A stretch of 64,000 bases of DNA. Source: an uncultured Bacteriovorax sp. Its GTDB lineage: Bacteria > Bdellovibrionota > Bacteriovoracia > Bacteriovoracales > Bacteriovoracaceae. Position numbers and translations under genes: made by a program. This document shows positions 34,920-44,308 of the stretch, in pieces. Numbering within the stretch: position 1 is the first letter of the stretch; each line of letters opens with the position of its first letter. The stretch lies in contig CAMLMH010000007.1 of the NCBI GenBank assembly GCA_946481315.1, forward strand, positions 1 through 64,000, written 5' to 3'. Below the pieces are notes generated by a model. The model saw nothing but the letters and a program-made list of their open reading frames with translations. It was not told the origin of the DNA and searched no databases.

Positions 34920-36284
34920 CTAACCTATTTCTTTAGTAACAACGGCCACCAGGTTGTTGCATTCTTCTTCAACCATGTCCGCATTTTCACCTTCAACCAT
35001 GACTCTGAGCAGAGGCTCAGTCCCGGAATAACGAAGCAGAACGCGTCCCCGCCCGGCAAGTTTGGTTTCAGCGTGTTTAATCGCTTCTTCAATCGGCTTA
35101 ACGGTTTCAAGAACAGGTTTTTCTTTTACAATAACGTTTTTTATGACTTGAGGAAAGAGCTGAATTTCTTCTACCAAAGTTTTAAGAGGCATATTGAAAT
35201 ATTTCATTGATTCAATGACTTTCAGTCCACCAAGAGCACCGTCTCCGGTCGTTGCATGTTTGGCAAAGATAATATGTCCGGAAGGTTCTCCGCCCAGAAT
35301 GCAATTATGGGCACGCATATACTCGATGATGTAACGGTCACCGACTTTGGTCCGATGAAAATTTAGTCCAAGTGATTTAATGTAGAGCTCGAGTCCCAGA
35401 TTACTCATGACCGTTCCGACTACAGTATCACCTTTTTTAAGTTCGCCTCGGGATAAGAGTAGTTTTGCGAACAGACCGATGACTTTATCGCCGTCAACAA
35501 TCGTTCCTTCTTCATCAATGACTGTGACCCGGTCACCGTCACCATCAATACAGATTCCGATGTCAGCGCGGTATTTTAAAACTTCTGTTCTGGCCGCTTC
35601 CGGATGAAGAGATCCGCAGGCCTTATTGATGTTTTCGCCATTCGGAGAAATCCCGATCGGAAAAACTTCTGCTCCTAATTCCTGAAACATCATCGGAGTC
35701 ACTTTGTAGCCAGCGCCATTAGCGCAGTCGAGAACAATGCGCATTCCTTCGAGGTCGTAGTCGTATGAAAGAGCACTCTTCACATGTACGATGTAGCGAC
35801 CGTAGACTTCTTTTAAACGTTCAGCGTTTCCTAATTGACCACCCACTTTTTGCGGCATGAGTTCCGGATGCATAATCAGGCGCTCGAGTTCGAGTTCTAC
35901 AGAGTCAGGAAGTTTGAATCCTTTTGCATCAAAAATTTTAATTCCATTATCCTGAAAATGATTATGCGAAGCTGATATCATAACTCCGGCATCGGCACGC
36001 ATTGAGTGAGTCACGAATGCTACTCCGGGAGTTGGCAATGGCCCTGTTAGAATAACAGCTCCCCCTTGAGAACAAACACCTGACGCAAAGGCCATTTCCA
36101 GCATGTAACAAGAAAGCCGGGTATCTTTACCCACGATGATCAACGGATTGGTGTTGAGTGGGTTGATTGACTGAAAGTAATGAGTGACTGCTCTTCCGAG
36201 CGCCGTGGCCACTTCGGCCGTCATAGGATAGACATTGGCCTTACCTCTGATTCCGTCTGTACCAAATAATTTTCTTTCTGACAT
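34920..36284 (-). CDS. glmM: Phosphoglucosamine mutase GlmM
   Basis: The start ATG at 36284 lies 7 nt after AGGA; an ATG six codons earlier is an alternative. The protein is 454 aa. The key parts are 'KLFGTDGIRGKANV', the phospho-Ser loop 'MISASHNHFQDNGIK' (Ser106), the Mg loop 'DGDGDRV', the substrate motif 'GGEPSGHIIF' and the phosphate-binding 'RYSGTEPLLRVM'. It converts glucosamine 6-phosphate to glucosamine 1-phosphate for UDP-GlcNAc. Linkage of cdaA-cdaR-glmM is widespread and GlmM is known to inhibit CdaA in Gram-positives. Confidence 0.97.
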   Translation of the reverse strand: MSERKLFGTDGIRGKANVYPMTAEVATALGRAVTHYFQSINPLNTNPLIIVGKDTRLSCYMLEMAFASGVCSQGGAVILTGPLPTPGVAFVTHSMRADAGVMISASHNHFQDNGIKIFDAKGFKLPDSVELELERLIMHPELMPQKVGGQLGNAERLKEVYGRYIVHVKSALSYDYDLEGMRIVLDCANGAGYKVTPMMFQELGAEVFPIGISPNGENINKACGSLHPEAARTEVLKYRADIGICIDGDGDRVTVIDEEGTIVDGDKVIGLFAKLLLSRGELKKGDTVVGTVMSNLGLELYIKSLGLNFHRTKVGDRYIIEYMRAHNCILGGEPSGHIIFAKHATTGDGALGGLKVIESMKYFNMPLKTLVEEIQLFPQVIKNVIVKEKPVLETVKPIEEAIKHAETKLAGRGRVLLRYSGTEPLLRVMVEGENADMVEEECNNLVAVVTKEIG

Positions 36285-36369
36285 ATCTAAATCCTCGCTC
36301 ATGCAGCATGGCCAAAAGTAATGACCAATGTGCCTAATTCTCTGCTATTAGGCAAGTGCCACTTTTCGC

Positions 36370-37053
36370 TTATAACGTGTCCTTGCGCGTTCTTTTAGGA
36401 ACGACCAGCTGGACTTTATAACGAAGCTTAATTCTGGGTCTTTCTTCAAATTTAAGGCGGGGATCGAGATCTTCTAAGAGTAGGCTGATTGTTCCCTCGT
36501 CGCGTTCTATGTTGGAGAGGTTTACAGGATTGGTTGAAACCCGGGAAACCTTGCGTATAACTTCTATTGGTCCGGAGATCATGACGGAGGAAGGCTCGAT
36601 GCTTACCTCTTCAAATTTTCTGTCATAAGGGACACTACCGATGTACTGAACATTGACCGGAAGTTCCATCTGAACCAGGCGATCCAGCTCTACTTGTGCT
36701 TCTTTGGGCGAAATCTCCAGCACATCGACTCCAAACGGAACACTGATTTGCGAAGGATGGAAACTGATCTTGAAGTTTTTTCCGTGCTTTTTAAAAAATG
36801 GATTTAAATCAACAGTCAGTTTTTCTTCATTGGAAAAAACATTTCCGATAAAAGCTTTAGAACCTTTTAACTTGAGCGTCACCTGACGATCGGTCTGACT
36901 GGCAATGGCGTATCCTTTGGGAAGTAAAAATTCCACGGCCATTTTTCTTTCCAGCTCAATTGGTTCACTGTTTAGGACATAGAACCACAATGAAACGGCA
37001 AAAAAGATCGAAATAATTTTCAGCGTGTGTCGCTGAGTTCTTTCAAGTTTCAC
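36370..37053 (-). CDS. cdaR: CdaR (YbbR-domain) regulator of diadenylate cyclase
   Basis: The GTG start overlaps the cdaA stop by 4 nt (GTGA). The 227-aa protein has a single N-terminal membrane helix ('TLKIISIFFAVSLWFYVLNSE') and then YbbR repeats on the outside, recognisable by 'VQYIGSVPYDRKFEEVSIEPSSVMISGPIEVI' style strands. In other bacteria CdaR binds CdaA and modulates c-di-AMP production in response to the cell envelope. Confidence 0.88.
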   Translation of the reverse strand: MKLERTQRHTLKIISIFFAVSLWFYVLNSEPIELERKMAVEFLLPKGYAIASQTDRQVTLKLKGSKAFIGNVFSNEEKLTVDLNPFFKKHGKNFKISFHPSQISVPFGVDVLEISPKEAQVELDRLVQMELPVNVQYIGSVPYDRKFEEVSIEPSSVMISGPIEVIRKVSRVSTNPVNLSNIERDEGTISLLLEDLDPRLKFEERPRIKLRYKVQLVVPKRTRKDTL

Positions 37054-37865
37054 CGGACAAGATCCTTGGTCTTAATAGGACGTAACGAATGATCCAGGCT
37101 TTCATTGCTCCAGATATGTCTCAAATATTGCCCGAGTTCTTTTTCTGTTTTGCATAAATAAAAAATTCCTTCAACGCAAAGGTTGATTTTCCCGGTTTCT
37201 TCAGAACATGTGATCACCAGAGCATCTGTGACTTCGGTTAATCCCAGAGCGGCCCGGTGGCGGGTTCCTAGGTGGCGCTCAATATCGAAGTTTTTAGACA
37301 GTGGCAAGAAACATCCTGCCGCTGAAATTTTACTGTTTTGAATAATGATCGCTCCGTCGTGCAGCGAAGAGCTTGATTCGAAGATTGAGTAGATAATGTC
37401 AGAGTGAATCCGCGAATCCAGTCGGGTTCCGGTGTTGACGTAATTGAGCAGTCCATGGGTTCGTTCTATAACAACCAGGGCCCCGATTTTTTCTTTGGAA
37501 AGAGCACCACAAGCTTCTACAATTTCATCGATTTCAAAATCGTGTTCGTCTTTGGAAAAAAGTGTCAGAATATTTCGTTTGGTTCCAACGGAAGCCAGCG
37601 CACTACGAAACTGATCCTGAAAAAGCACCACGACGATGATAAAGAATGAATCAAAAAAGTGAGCAAGTACCCAGTTAAGCGAATAGAGCTTAAAGGTAAT
37701 TCCCAGCCAGAACAAACCAAAAAGAGCACCAAGCCCCACAATCATTTGTGCGGCCTTGGTCCCTCTTACGATTAACAATAATTGGTAAATGAGAATGGAG
37801 ACAATCAGGATGTCGATGACATCCTTAATGTTGAGATGTGAAAAAAAAGAACTCAATGATCCCAA
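37050..37865 (-). CDS. cdaA: Diadenylate cyclase CdaA (c-di-AMP synthase)
   Basis: The 271-aa protein has three N-terminal membrane helices (about 15-33, 37-58 and 65-82) and a cytoplasmic DAC domain with the catalytic Asp170-Gly-Ala ('LHDGAIII') and Arg-His-Arg ('GTRHRAALG', 202-204). It joins two ATP into c-di-AMP. The start is TTG at 37865, eight nt after AGGAG; an in-frame stop sits two codons upstream, so this must be close to the true start. The upstream regulator ends 11 bp away. The TTG start probably keeps expression low. Confidence 0.95.
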   Translation of the reverse strand: MGSLSSFFSHLNIKDVIDILIVSILIYQLLLIVRGTKAAQMIVGLGALFGLFWLGITFKLYSLNWVLAHFFDSFFIIVVVLFQDQFRSALASVGTKRNILTLFSKDEHDFEIDEIVEACGALSKEKIGALVVIERTHGLLNYVNTGTRLDSRIHSDIIYSIFESSSSLHDGAIIIQNSKISAAGCFLPLSKNFDIERHLGTRHRAALGLTEVTDALVITCSEETGKINLCVEGIFYLCKTEKELGQYLRHIWSNESLDHSLRPIKTKDLVR

Positions 37866-37876
37866 CTCTCACGCTC

Positions 37877-39847
37877 CTAAGCGGCACTTGCGAATTCGTC
37901 ATCCTCTTTCTGGAATTTTAAGCGCTCTTCTTCTGTAAGATTAAGCGACTTTAAAATGTCCGTACTCATCAGTAATTTTTTTCGAAGTGCTTCACGTGAA
38001 ATTCCCATCGCCTTGGCGGCCTTGGATTTATTTCCGTTACATCTTCGGATTTCAGCGTGAATCATTTCTCGTTCAACTAATGATAAACGATCCTTCAGAG
38101 AAATCGAGTGATCACTAACATGAGGAAGATCACCGAACATTCTCTTCTTTTCAGAGAGGTCAACCAGCGGAGACGCCGAGTCTTCGATGTCGAGATCAGT
38201 TATAACATGGGCCTTGGGATTGTAAAGAACGGCCCGTTCAACACACAGACGCAATTCTTTTATATTACCCGGCCAGTCATATTTTTTTAATTTGTCCATC
38301 AGTTTAGGAGCAAATGTTTTCAGCAGCAGCCCCTGCTTCTTGCACTCTGCTTTCAGGAAATAATCAACCAGTAGTTCAATATCATCGGCACGACGGCGCA
38401 GTGGTTCCATGAACACAGTTGCTTTCGCCAGAAACTCATAAAGCTCACGGTCGAAATCTCCGCTTGCCACAAGAACGCCCAGATCGCGCGTTGTTGTTGC
38501 TACGATTCTTACGTCCATACTGAATTTTGTATCAGGAATATGGCGGTCTTTAAAAACCTGCATCAGTTTCTTTTGGTTGTTCATCGAAAGCGCCCAGATT
38601 TCATGTAACTGAACTGTTCCGCCCTGACAACTAATCAGCCGGCAGTCTTTTTCATCCGGTCCAAAAAGATATTTAGAAACCATTTCCTGATCTTTATCGG
38701 CGCAATTGATAACTTCAAAGGCCTTTAGTCCGCGCTGTCCTTCCACGTGCAGAATTTTCGCATACAACGATTTCCCTACCCCACGCTCTCCATAAATCAG
38801 AACCGGAGCTTCAATATCTTTAAGCTTCACAATAGTACTGCGCAGAGAGGCAACATGCGGAACTTTACCAATCAATGCGTTTTTACGATCAAATGGATTA
38901 GAAAATCTTCTGATCAATGACTTATCAGACATTGGGGTGAAGTTATAAAACACGGAAGAGAAAATAAGCGATAAAACTTTCATCGTCTTTTCATCTTCAA
39001 TCGTGAAGCGGTCTTCGTTTCTTTTATTGAGAACTTCAATAACTCCGATGATTTTATCTTCGCGATTATGAATCGGATGACAGATGATCGACTTTGTTTC
39101 GAATCCAAATTTCTTATCAAACGCTTCGTTAAATCTTGTACTGTCATGAACAGTATCAATATTCAGTGCGACTCCGGTAGTAAAGACCGATCCGGCAATT
39201 CCCATACGGTAGTCAAATTTAAGCTGTTCTTTTCTGATACCTAATGCACAAATAGCTTCCAGTTCATTTGTTTCCGGATTAATCAGAAATAATGAAGCCC
39301 GCTGAGCATTAAGAATGCGGATAACTTCTTCAAGCATACTTTCAATGAAGCCTTCTTTATCACCAAAATGGGTAATGTCTTTAAACAGCGACAAGAGCAG
39401 GGAGAAAATTTCAAAACCATCTGTCGCTTTTGTATAGCGCTCTTTGATGGCCGCATCGACCAGACATTCTTTTAAACGCTCACCGGAAAAGCCCATGATA
39501 TAATGTTCAAGAAATTTACTGATTCCTTTTTCTTCTTCGATTTCCACACCGTAAATGATTTTTTGATCATCTAATGTCTGGGAAAAAGCGCGTACGACTT
39601 TTCCTGTTAAGTCCAGGTGATGTTTTTTATATTGAAGAGAAATCGTAATCTCTTGACCAACCGAAATTCGCTCACTAGTCGCAAAACCCAGTCCGGTTAA
39701 GGAAATATCAATTAACTTTGCATCATCAATATAGTTGGCAGGTCCACGGTCCCGGGACATCTGAACGAGGAAGCGAAGATCATCAGCTTCTTCAACAGGA
39801 ATTCTAAATGACTGATAGAATTTGAATTCTGAAAAGCTCGCTAGCAT
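37877..39847 (-). CDS. PilZ-GAF-AAA-Fis regulator with degenerate sigma-54 interaction motifs
   Basis: The 656-aa protein has an N-terminal PilZ-like domain (about 22-115, with 'LIDISLTGLGFA'), a GAF domain (about 145-300), an AAA+ domain (about 325-560) and a C-terminal Fis helix-turn-helix ('GNKSKAAKAMGISREALRKKL', about 614-634). Walker A is intact ('YGERGVGKS', 352-360). The Walker B that should read G-G-T-L-F-L-D-E-I is 'GGTVQLHEI' (His415 for Asp), and the GAFTGA loop that touches sigma-54 is absent ('YLFGPDEKDCRLI'). It is thus unlikely to remodel sigma-54 polymerase and may be a plain DNA-binding sensor. Next gene cdaA starts 11 bp later. Confidence 0.85.
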   Translation of the reverse strand: MLASFSEFKFYQSFRIPVEEADDLRFLVQMSRDRGPANYIDDAKLIDISLTGLGFATSERISVGQEITISLQYKKHHLDLTGKVVRAFSQTLDDQKIIYGVEIEEEKGISKFLEHYIMGFSGERLKECLVDAAIKERYTKATDGFEIFSLLLSLFKDITHFGDKEGFIESMLEEVIRILNAQRASLFLINPETNELEAICALGIRKEQLKFDYRMGIAGSVFTTGVALNIDTVHDSTRFNEAFDKKFGFETKSIICHPIHNREDKIIGVIEVLNKRNEDRFTIEDEKTMKVLSLIFSSVFYNFTPMSDKSLIRRFSNPFDRKNALIGKVPHVASLRSTIVKLKDIEAPVLIYGERGVGKSLYAKILHVEGQRGLKAFEVINCADKDQEMVSKYLFGPDEKDCRLISCQGGTVQLHEIWALSMNNQKKLMQVFKDRHIPDTKFSMDVRIVATTTRDLGVLVASGDFDRELYEFLAKATVFMEPLRRRADDIELLVDYFLKAECKKQGLLLKTFAPKLMDKLKKYDWPGNIKELRLCVERAVLYNPKAHVITDLDIEDSASPLVDLSEKKRMFGDLPHVSDHSISLKDRLSLVEREMIHAEIRRCNGNKSKAAKAMGISREALRKKLLMSTDILKSLNLTEEERLKFQKEDDEFASAA

Positions 39848-39914
39848 GCGTGACTCCCTAAAGTTATCGATTCAATAGAAAACGATTCATGTCAGGAGTC
39901 ATATCGGGCGTTTT

Positions 39915-39938
39915 GGGCAAAAACTTGAGTTTTTGCCC
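39915..39938 (-). terminator. Hairpin downstream of the M14 peptidase gene
   Basis: GGGCAAAAAC-TTGA-GTTTTTGCCC forms a perfect 10-bp stem. It lies 23 bp past the stop of the M14 gene (minus strand). No strong T-run follows on that strand, so termination efficiency is uncertain. Confidence 0.5.
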
Positions 39939-39960
39939 ATTTTCATTTGCACTTGCCAGT

Positions 39961-40992
39961 CTAGTTGGATGAAGCCGGCGGATTTGTTGAAAGAACCTCA
40001 GGCTTAACTTCAGGAACAGCAGACGTGTCGGCTTTGGCCAGGTTCTGACGAATATTATGAACAATGGCATTATGCATGGCCGACTTAAAAAGTTTCCAGT
40101 ACTCCTCATTCTTACTTGGATCCGATGAAGGCAATTCCAAAGTAAAGGTCGGAATATTTCTTTCCTGACCGGCCCAGTTGCCTAAAGAGCCAGGGAAAAA
40201 GGGATAGTCTTTGATCTTGTAGCCGCTGGCATCCTTGCTCATTTGAATAAGCAATTCCTGAGCTTTGTTGCCATCCAGACCATTAGTCACCGGGACACTC
40301 GGACCATCATAATCCAGCAGAGTCAGTGGTGAGTGCACAGAAACAATTTTATCCGGCGAATAACGCTTAATCAGGTTAACCTGAAAAACAACTTCCGGTT
40401 CCGATAACGCCTTAGTTCCAGGATTGCGACGTTTATCTTTTCTGAATTTACTCATCCAGATCTGACGAGCTTCCAGCTGCCAGTCTTTAGTGGGAAAATT
40501 GCGGTTAACATCCACACCTCGGGCATTGGTTCTGGTGGGTTTTTTCTTAAAATAGGAATCAGGGTTAACGAGAGGAGCAACCAGGACGACTTTATTCTTA
40601 AAATCCTTTGCGCGTTCAGGATCAGCATAAGCATCGCGCAGATAGTACATAAGATCGAAACAGAATTTCACCGGTGTTATTTCATCCCCGTGTACCCCAC
40701 ACATAACAATCGTTACATCTTTTTCCTTGAAACTTGGCTGCTCTTCATCACTGACATCGCCAAAAGTGGTCCACATAAGCGGATCACCCAGAACAGAACT
40801 ACGATGGTGTTCCCAGCTGAAAGTTTCACACTGACTTTTGTCCCAGCCAAATCTCTTAAAGCTCTTATCCAGCTTCTCACAATATGTTTTTAATACAGGT
40901 GTTAATTCGGTGGCCTCAGCTGTGGTGGCAAAGATCCCTGAACTATGCAGTAACACTGAACTAAATATAATTAATAAATGACGATATTTCAT
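39961..40992 (-). CDS. M14-family zinc carboxypeptidase, exported
   Basis: The start ATG at 40992 gives 343 aa with a signal peptide (about 1-22). The zinc ligands are read as 'GVHGDEITP' (His, Glu) and 'SVHSPL' (His); the substrate-binding 'VNRNFPTKDW' (N-R-N-F) and the catalytic Glu in 'FTLELPSSD' follow. This is the M14 pattern of murein peptide amidase MpaA and gamma-D-Glu-type peptidases. It may trim peptidoglycan peptides or other gamma-glutamyl peptides in the periplasm. Divergent from the ATP-grasp gene with 61 bp between starts. Confidence 0.88.
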   Translation of the reverse strand: MKYRHLLIIFSSVLLHSSGIFATTAEATELTPVLKTYCEKLDKSFKRFGWDKSQCETFSWEHHRSSVLGDPLMWTTFGDVSDEEQPSFKEKDVTIVMCGVHGDEITPVKFCFDLMYYLRDAYADPERAKDFKNKVVLVAPLVNPDSYFKKKPTRTNARGVDVNRNFPTKDWQLEARQIWMSKFRKDKRRNPGTKALSEPEVVFQVNLIKRYSPDKIVSVHSPLTLLDYDGPSVPVTNGLDGNKAQELLIQMSKDASGYKIKDYPFFPGSLGNWAGQERNIPTFTLELPSSDPSKNEEYWKLFKSAMHNAIVHNIRQNLAKADTSAVPEVKPEVLSTNPPASSN

Positions 40993-41053
40993 AATGGCGA
41001 TATTATAGCTACTAAAGAGACCTGATTTCAATCACAAATCATGAGGATAAGAT

Positions 41054-41902
41054 TTGAAGCGAAAAAAACTTGTTATTGCCAGTACTAATCCTGAGCTTTA
41101 CACGACCAGAAGACTACTGGAAGAGGCCAAAAAGACAAAGTTAAAGGTTGAGTGGATCAATCCCTATCAATCAACTCTTCCGCAAAAAACCGGACCGGCC
41201 GACTTTTTTTTTCACCGCTCGACCGGAACAAATTATGACGATTTTGACCTGCTCTTTGCTGAAGCCCAGGCCATTGAGGGTGCAAGGATTCTCAATCCGC
41301 TGCCCGTTTTGCGCAGACTAAGATCCAAGGACCAGCAGTGGCTGTTCATGTTACAGCACGAACTTCCCCACATCCCCACTTTTGCCATTCGGGGCAGAAT
41401 GCATGAACAAAACTGGAGCGATATTCAGAAATGGAAATGTAATGAGCAATACATTCTGAAGATGACCCGGGGCAATCAGGGTATTGGGGTAAATCTGATA
41501 AACGGCAAACAGTCCCTTTCCTCTATATTAGAAACATTCGCGGCCATGCGTGATCAGCGTTTTATTTTGCAACCTTTTGTTGCACATAAAAAAGAGTGGC
41601 GCATTCTCACCAGAGGAGAAGAGATTCTCGCCAGTATCGAAAAAACCATTTCGGAGAGAGATTTTCGCGGTAATGCTAAACGAGCACAGACAAAAGTAAT
41701 CAAAAGAATACCTCATAACCTGAGAGAACTTGCCCTGCAGGCTGCCCGTTTGGCAGGAGTCGATTATGCTGGAATTGATATTCTGGAAGATGAAGAAGGA
41801 GTCTTAAGATTGCTGGAGATTAATCCTATCCCGGGTTTTGAAGCAGTGGAAGAGCTCACCGGTCTGAATATCGCCGGTGAACTCCTGCACATAATTTTAT
41901 AA
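41054..41902 (+). CDS. RimK-like ATP-grasp ligase
   Basis: The 282-aa protein begins at TTG (41054), six nt after AGGA. ATP-grasp features run in order: an N-terminal Rossmann-like lobe, 'YILKMTRGNQGIGVNLI' (phosphate-binding loop, K and G-rich), 'RFILQPFVAHKKEWRI' and the metal-binding 'LRLLEINPIPGFEAVEEL' (E-x-N). The family joins amino acids or glutamate to a carboxyl group with ATP (RimK adds Glu to ribosomal S6; relatives make gamma-glutamyl or other peptides). Acceptor unknown. Divergent from an M14 peptidase and overlaps the convergent phospholipase D gene by 6 bp. Confidence 0.87.
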   Translation: MKRKKLVIASTNPELYTTRRLLEEAKKTKLKVEWINPYQSTLPQKTGPADFFFHRSTGTNYDDFDLLFAEAQAIEGARILNPLPVLRRLRSKDQQWLFMLQHELPHIPTFAIRGRMHEQNWSDIQKWKCNEQYILKMTRGNQGIGVNLINGKQSLSSILETFAAMRDQRFILQPFVAHKKEWRILTRGEEILASIEKTISERDFRGNAKRAQTKVIKRIPHNLRELALQAARLAGVDYAGIDILEDEEGVLRLLEINPIPGFEAVEELTGLNIAGELLHIIL

Positions 41903-43372
41903 AAGATAATCAAAAATATTGGATGGTGCTTTCAATAAATAATAAGTCAGGCGTTTGATAAATCCGACTTCAAAAAATTCTACTTCATCAACTTTAGAAA
42001 CTGAATCAAGATGGAAAGATTCATTCATTCTTTCCTGGATGTCTGCTTTAACGACGCTGGCGAAATGAGAATTGTTTTCACAAACAACGGTCATTTCTGA
42101 ATTATAATTGGCCGAGCGAGGATCGACGTTATAGGTTCCGATAACAACGTCTTTATCATCAAAAACAAACGTTTTTGCGTGCACACCAAAGCGGGCCTTA
42201 CCAGCATGTTCCTGCATTATCTGATAACTGTCAGGTCGGTTGCCTTTATAAATGTAAGACTGTAATCCTTTTCCTATCCAGTTCTTAATGATGGAATCAA
42301 ATACAGCATAGACATAAATCGCATCAGTTGAATTCAGACTGTTGGTTAAGACATCCACCGGAATTTTTTTATCAAGCGCTTTATCCAGCGACTTCTGTAA
42401 TTCTTCATTGACGATGAAATAAGGTGAATCAATCAGAACTGACTTCTGAGCATTTTCAATCCGGCTTAGGATATCGTGCTTGAGAATTCTTTCATTTTTA
42501 CGATTGTGTTTTCCTATCGTGGCATATTCAGAATAAAAACTTATTTCCTGACAAGTTGTTCGATGCTCGTTGCTTAAGAACTGCTGAGCACTTGCCCGTA
42601 CAGCATCCACATTTATTTTATTTTTATTTCCGACGAAGTCCTGTGCCTTACGGACGGCCTTTTCCCAGTTATCCAGATCGTATTTATAGGCGTGTTCATC
42701 ATATCCACCTTCGCGCTGGTATTTATTTTCCCAGATTACCGGACGATCCTCGCGGTTAATTTTTTCGCTGAGTTTTGCTTCCCAGGCAATATTAAAAGTT
42801 TTCTGAATGTCTTTAACGATTTCACCTTTGACCAGAATATCACGATCCAGGAAATTGTATTCATTGCTTAAATCAAAATACTCATCTCCAATATTTCTAC
42901 CGCCTGTCATCGCTTCTACACCGTCAATCAGGAGAATTTTGCGGTGGTTGCGATACTGGCCGGAAAATGCATTTAGCGAGGAAGTTGTGTTAAAATATTT
43001 TATTTCAATCCCAAGCTTTTCAAGTTCATGCGTATAAAATGGGGAGAGATCGCTCTTAACCATAAAGTAATCAAGCAACATGCGGATTTTTACACCTTCC
43101 TGAGCTTTTTTAATAAGCGCCTGGGTAAAAATCTGCGCCGATTTATCAACGCGATAAATGAAGTATTCAATGTCGATGGTTTTTTCTGCGCGTTCAATCA
43201 TCTGCAGCCGTGCTTCCAGTGAAGCAAGACCATTATTGAGCAGCAATATCTCATGCTGACTTGTTTTTTCTACCCGGTATGAATCCAGAGAGTTTGCTGT
43301 TGCTGCCTGCACCTTAGCGATGCTTAACAGAAGAACACTCATGGTAAAGACGGTCTGAAATTGCTTTTTCAT
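41897..43372 (-). CDS. Exported phospholipase D/cardiolipin-synthase-family protein
   Basis: The start ATG at 43372 gives 491 aa with a signal peptide (about 1-24). Two HKD motifs are present: 'HRKILLIDG' (His143, Lys145, Asp150) and 'HAKTFVFDD' (His398, Lys400, Asp405). The two-domain PLD fold with an intact second motif argues for an active phosphodiesterase or transphosphatidylase. The signal peptide puts it in the periplasm, outer membrane or outside, so a secreted phospholipase acting on membranes is at least as likely as housekeeping cardiolipin synthesis. Substrate not readable from sequence. Confidence 0.88.
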   Translation of the reverse strand: MKKQFQTVFTMSVLLLSIAKVQAATANSLDSYRVEKTSQHEILLLNNGLASLEARLQMIERAEKTIDIEYFIYRVDKSAQIFTQALIKKAQEGVKIRMLLDYFMVKSDLSPFYTHELEKLGIEIKYFNTTSSLNAFSGQYRNHRKILLIDGVEAMTGGRNIGDEYFDLSNEYNFLDRDILVKGEIVKDIQKTFNIAWEAKLSEKINREDRPVIWENKYQREGGYDEHAYKYDLDNWEKAVRKAQDFVGNKNKINVDAVRASAQQFLSNEHRTTCQEISFYSEYATIGKHNRKNERILKHDILSRIENAQKSVLIDSPYFIVNEELQKSLDKALDKKIPVDVLTNSLNSTDAIYVYAVFDSIIKNWIGKGLQSYIYKGNRPDSYQIMQEHAGKARFGVHAKTFVFDDKDVVIGTYNVDPRSANYNSEMTVVCENNSHFASVVKADIQERMNESFHLDSVSKVDEVEFFEVGFIKRLTYYLLKAPSNIFDYLL

Positions 43373-43533
43373 AAAGGGGCCCTTGGTCAAAACGATGTTA
43401 AGCTTTTTAGCTAGTTTAAGGTTAATCGCTCCAGTGAGAGGGCAGTTTTGAAAAATTTTCCCAGGCCGTTCAATCTTTTTACAGTTGTAATTTCAAACAG
43501 TTGTGCTTTTTGTATCTTGACCCATCTATTTGT

Positions 43534-43562
43534 TTGATGCCTCATACATTTGATTGTATAAT
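43534..43562 (+). promoter_or_regulatory. Sigma-70-type promoter of bfd-bfr
   Basis: TTGATG (43534-43539), 17 nt, TATAAT (43557-43562): 4 of 6 and 6 of 6 consensus with ideal spacing, ending 24 bp before the bfd ATG. No clear Fur box is seen over it. Confidence 0.65.
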
Positions 43563-43585
43563 AGGACCAACAAGGAAAATAACTT

Positions 43586-43783
43586 ATGTACATTTGTATC
43601 TGTAAAGGAATCACAGAAAAAATGCTGCAGGATCAAATTAGTGGACCAGGTCGCAGTGAAAAAGAAATTTTGCGCAATCTGGGAATCGGAGATGATTGTG
43701 GATCCTGTGTGGTCGATGCTGTTAAAAAAATCGTCGAGAATCAGACGGTTTTAGATTCCAAAAATCAGAAATCAGACACATAA
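43586..43783 (+). CDS. bfd: Bacterioferritin-associated ferredoxin Bfd
   Basis: The 65-aa protein has the [2Fe-2S] Cys pattern of Bfd: Cys4 and Cys6 ('YICICKG'), then Cys38 and Cys41 ('DDCGSCVV'). It fits the BFD-like fold also found in NirB and NifU middle domains. It reduces and releases iron stored in bacterioferritin. The gene starts after AAGGAAAATAACTT and is followed 41 bp later by bfr in the same direction. Confidence 0.93.
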   Translation: MYICICKGITEKMLQDQISGPGRSEKEILRNLGIGDDCGSCVVDAVKKIVENQTVLDSKNQKSDT

Positions 43784-43824
43784 TACTCCTGATTACTTCT
43801 TCATCTTTATCAGGAGACTCGAAA

Positions 43825-44307
43825 ATGAAGGGAAGCCAGGCCATCATAGATGCCTTAAATTCAGTTTTAACCAAAGAATTAACGGCCATTAACCAGTACT
43901 TTCTTCATGCCCGTATGTTACAAAACTGGGGTCTCGAAAAACTCGGTCGCCTGGAATACAAAGCTTCTATTGATGAAATGAAACATGCTGATGAAATCAT
44001 CAAACGTATTCTCTTTCTGGAAGGACTACCTAATTTGCAAAAGCTTGATCGTCTAAGAATCGGTCAGACAGTTCAGGAAGTTCTTGAAGCAGATTTACAA
44101 GTTGAAAACGAAGCTGTTCCTCATTTAAAAACATGCATTCAACTGGCAGAAAAAGACCATGACTATGTGACGCGCGATCTTTTTCTGGATATTTTGGAAA
44201 GTGAAGAAGAGCACGTTGACTGGCTGGAAACACAGCTGTCACTGCTGAAGCAAGTCGGAATTCAAAATTACATTCAATCTCAAATTGAGATGGAAAAACA
44301 CTCGTAA
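43825..44307 (+). CDS. bfr: Bacterioferritin
   Basis: The 160-aa protein is a four-helix-bundle ferritin. The diiron ligands line up with E. coli Bfr: Glu18 ('LTKELTA'), Glu51 and His54 in 'DEMKHAD', with Glu94 and Glu127/His130 ('SEEEHVDWLE') later. Met52, between the Glu and His, is the axial heme ligand position. It stores iron as a 24-mer and carries heme at subunit interfaces. Ribosome site AGGAGACTC. Pairs with bfd for iron release. Confidence 0.96.
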   Translation: MKGSQAIIDALNSVLTKELTAINQYFLHARMLQNWGLEKLGRLEYKASIDEMKHADEIIKRILFLEGLPNLQKLDRLRIGQTVQEVLEADLQVENEAVPHLKTCIQLAEKDHDYVTRDLFLDILESEEEHVDWLETQLSLLKQVGIQNYIQSQIEMEKHS

Positions 44308-44308
44308 A

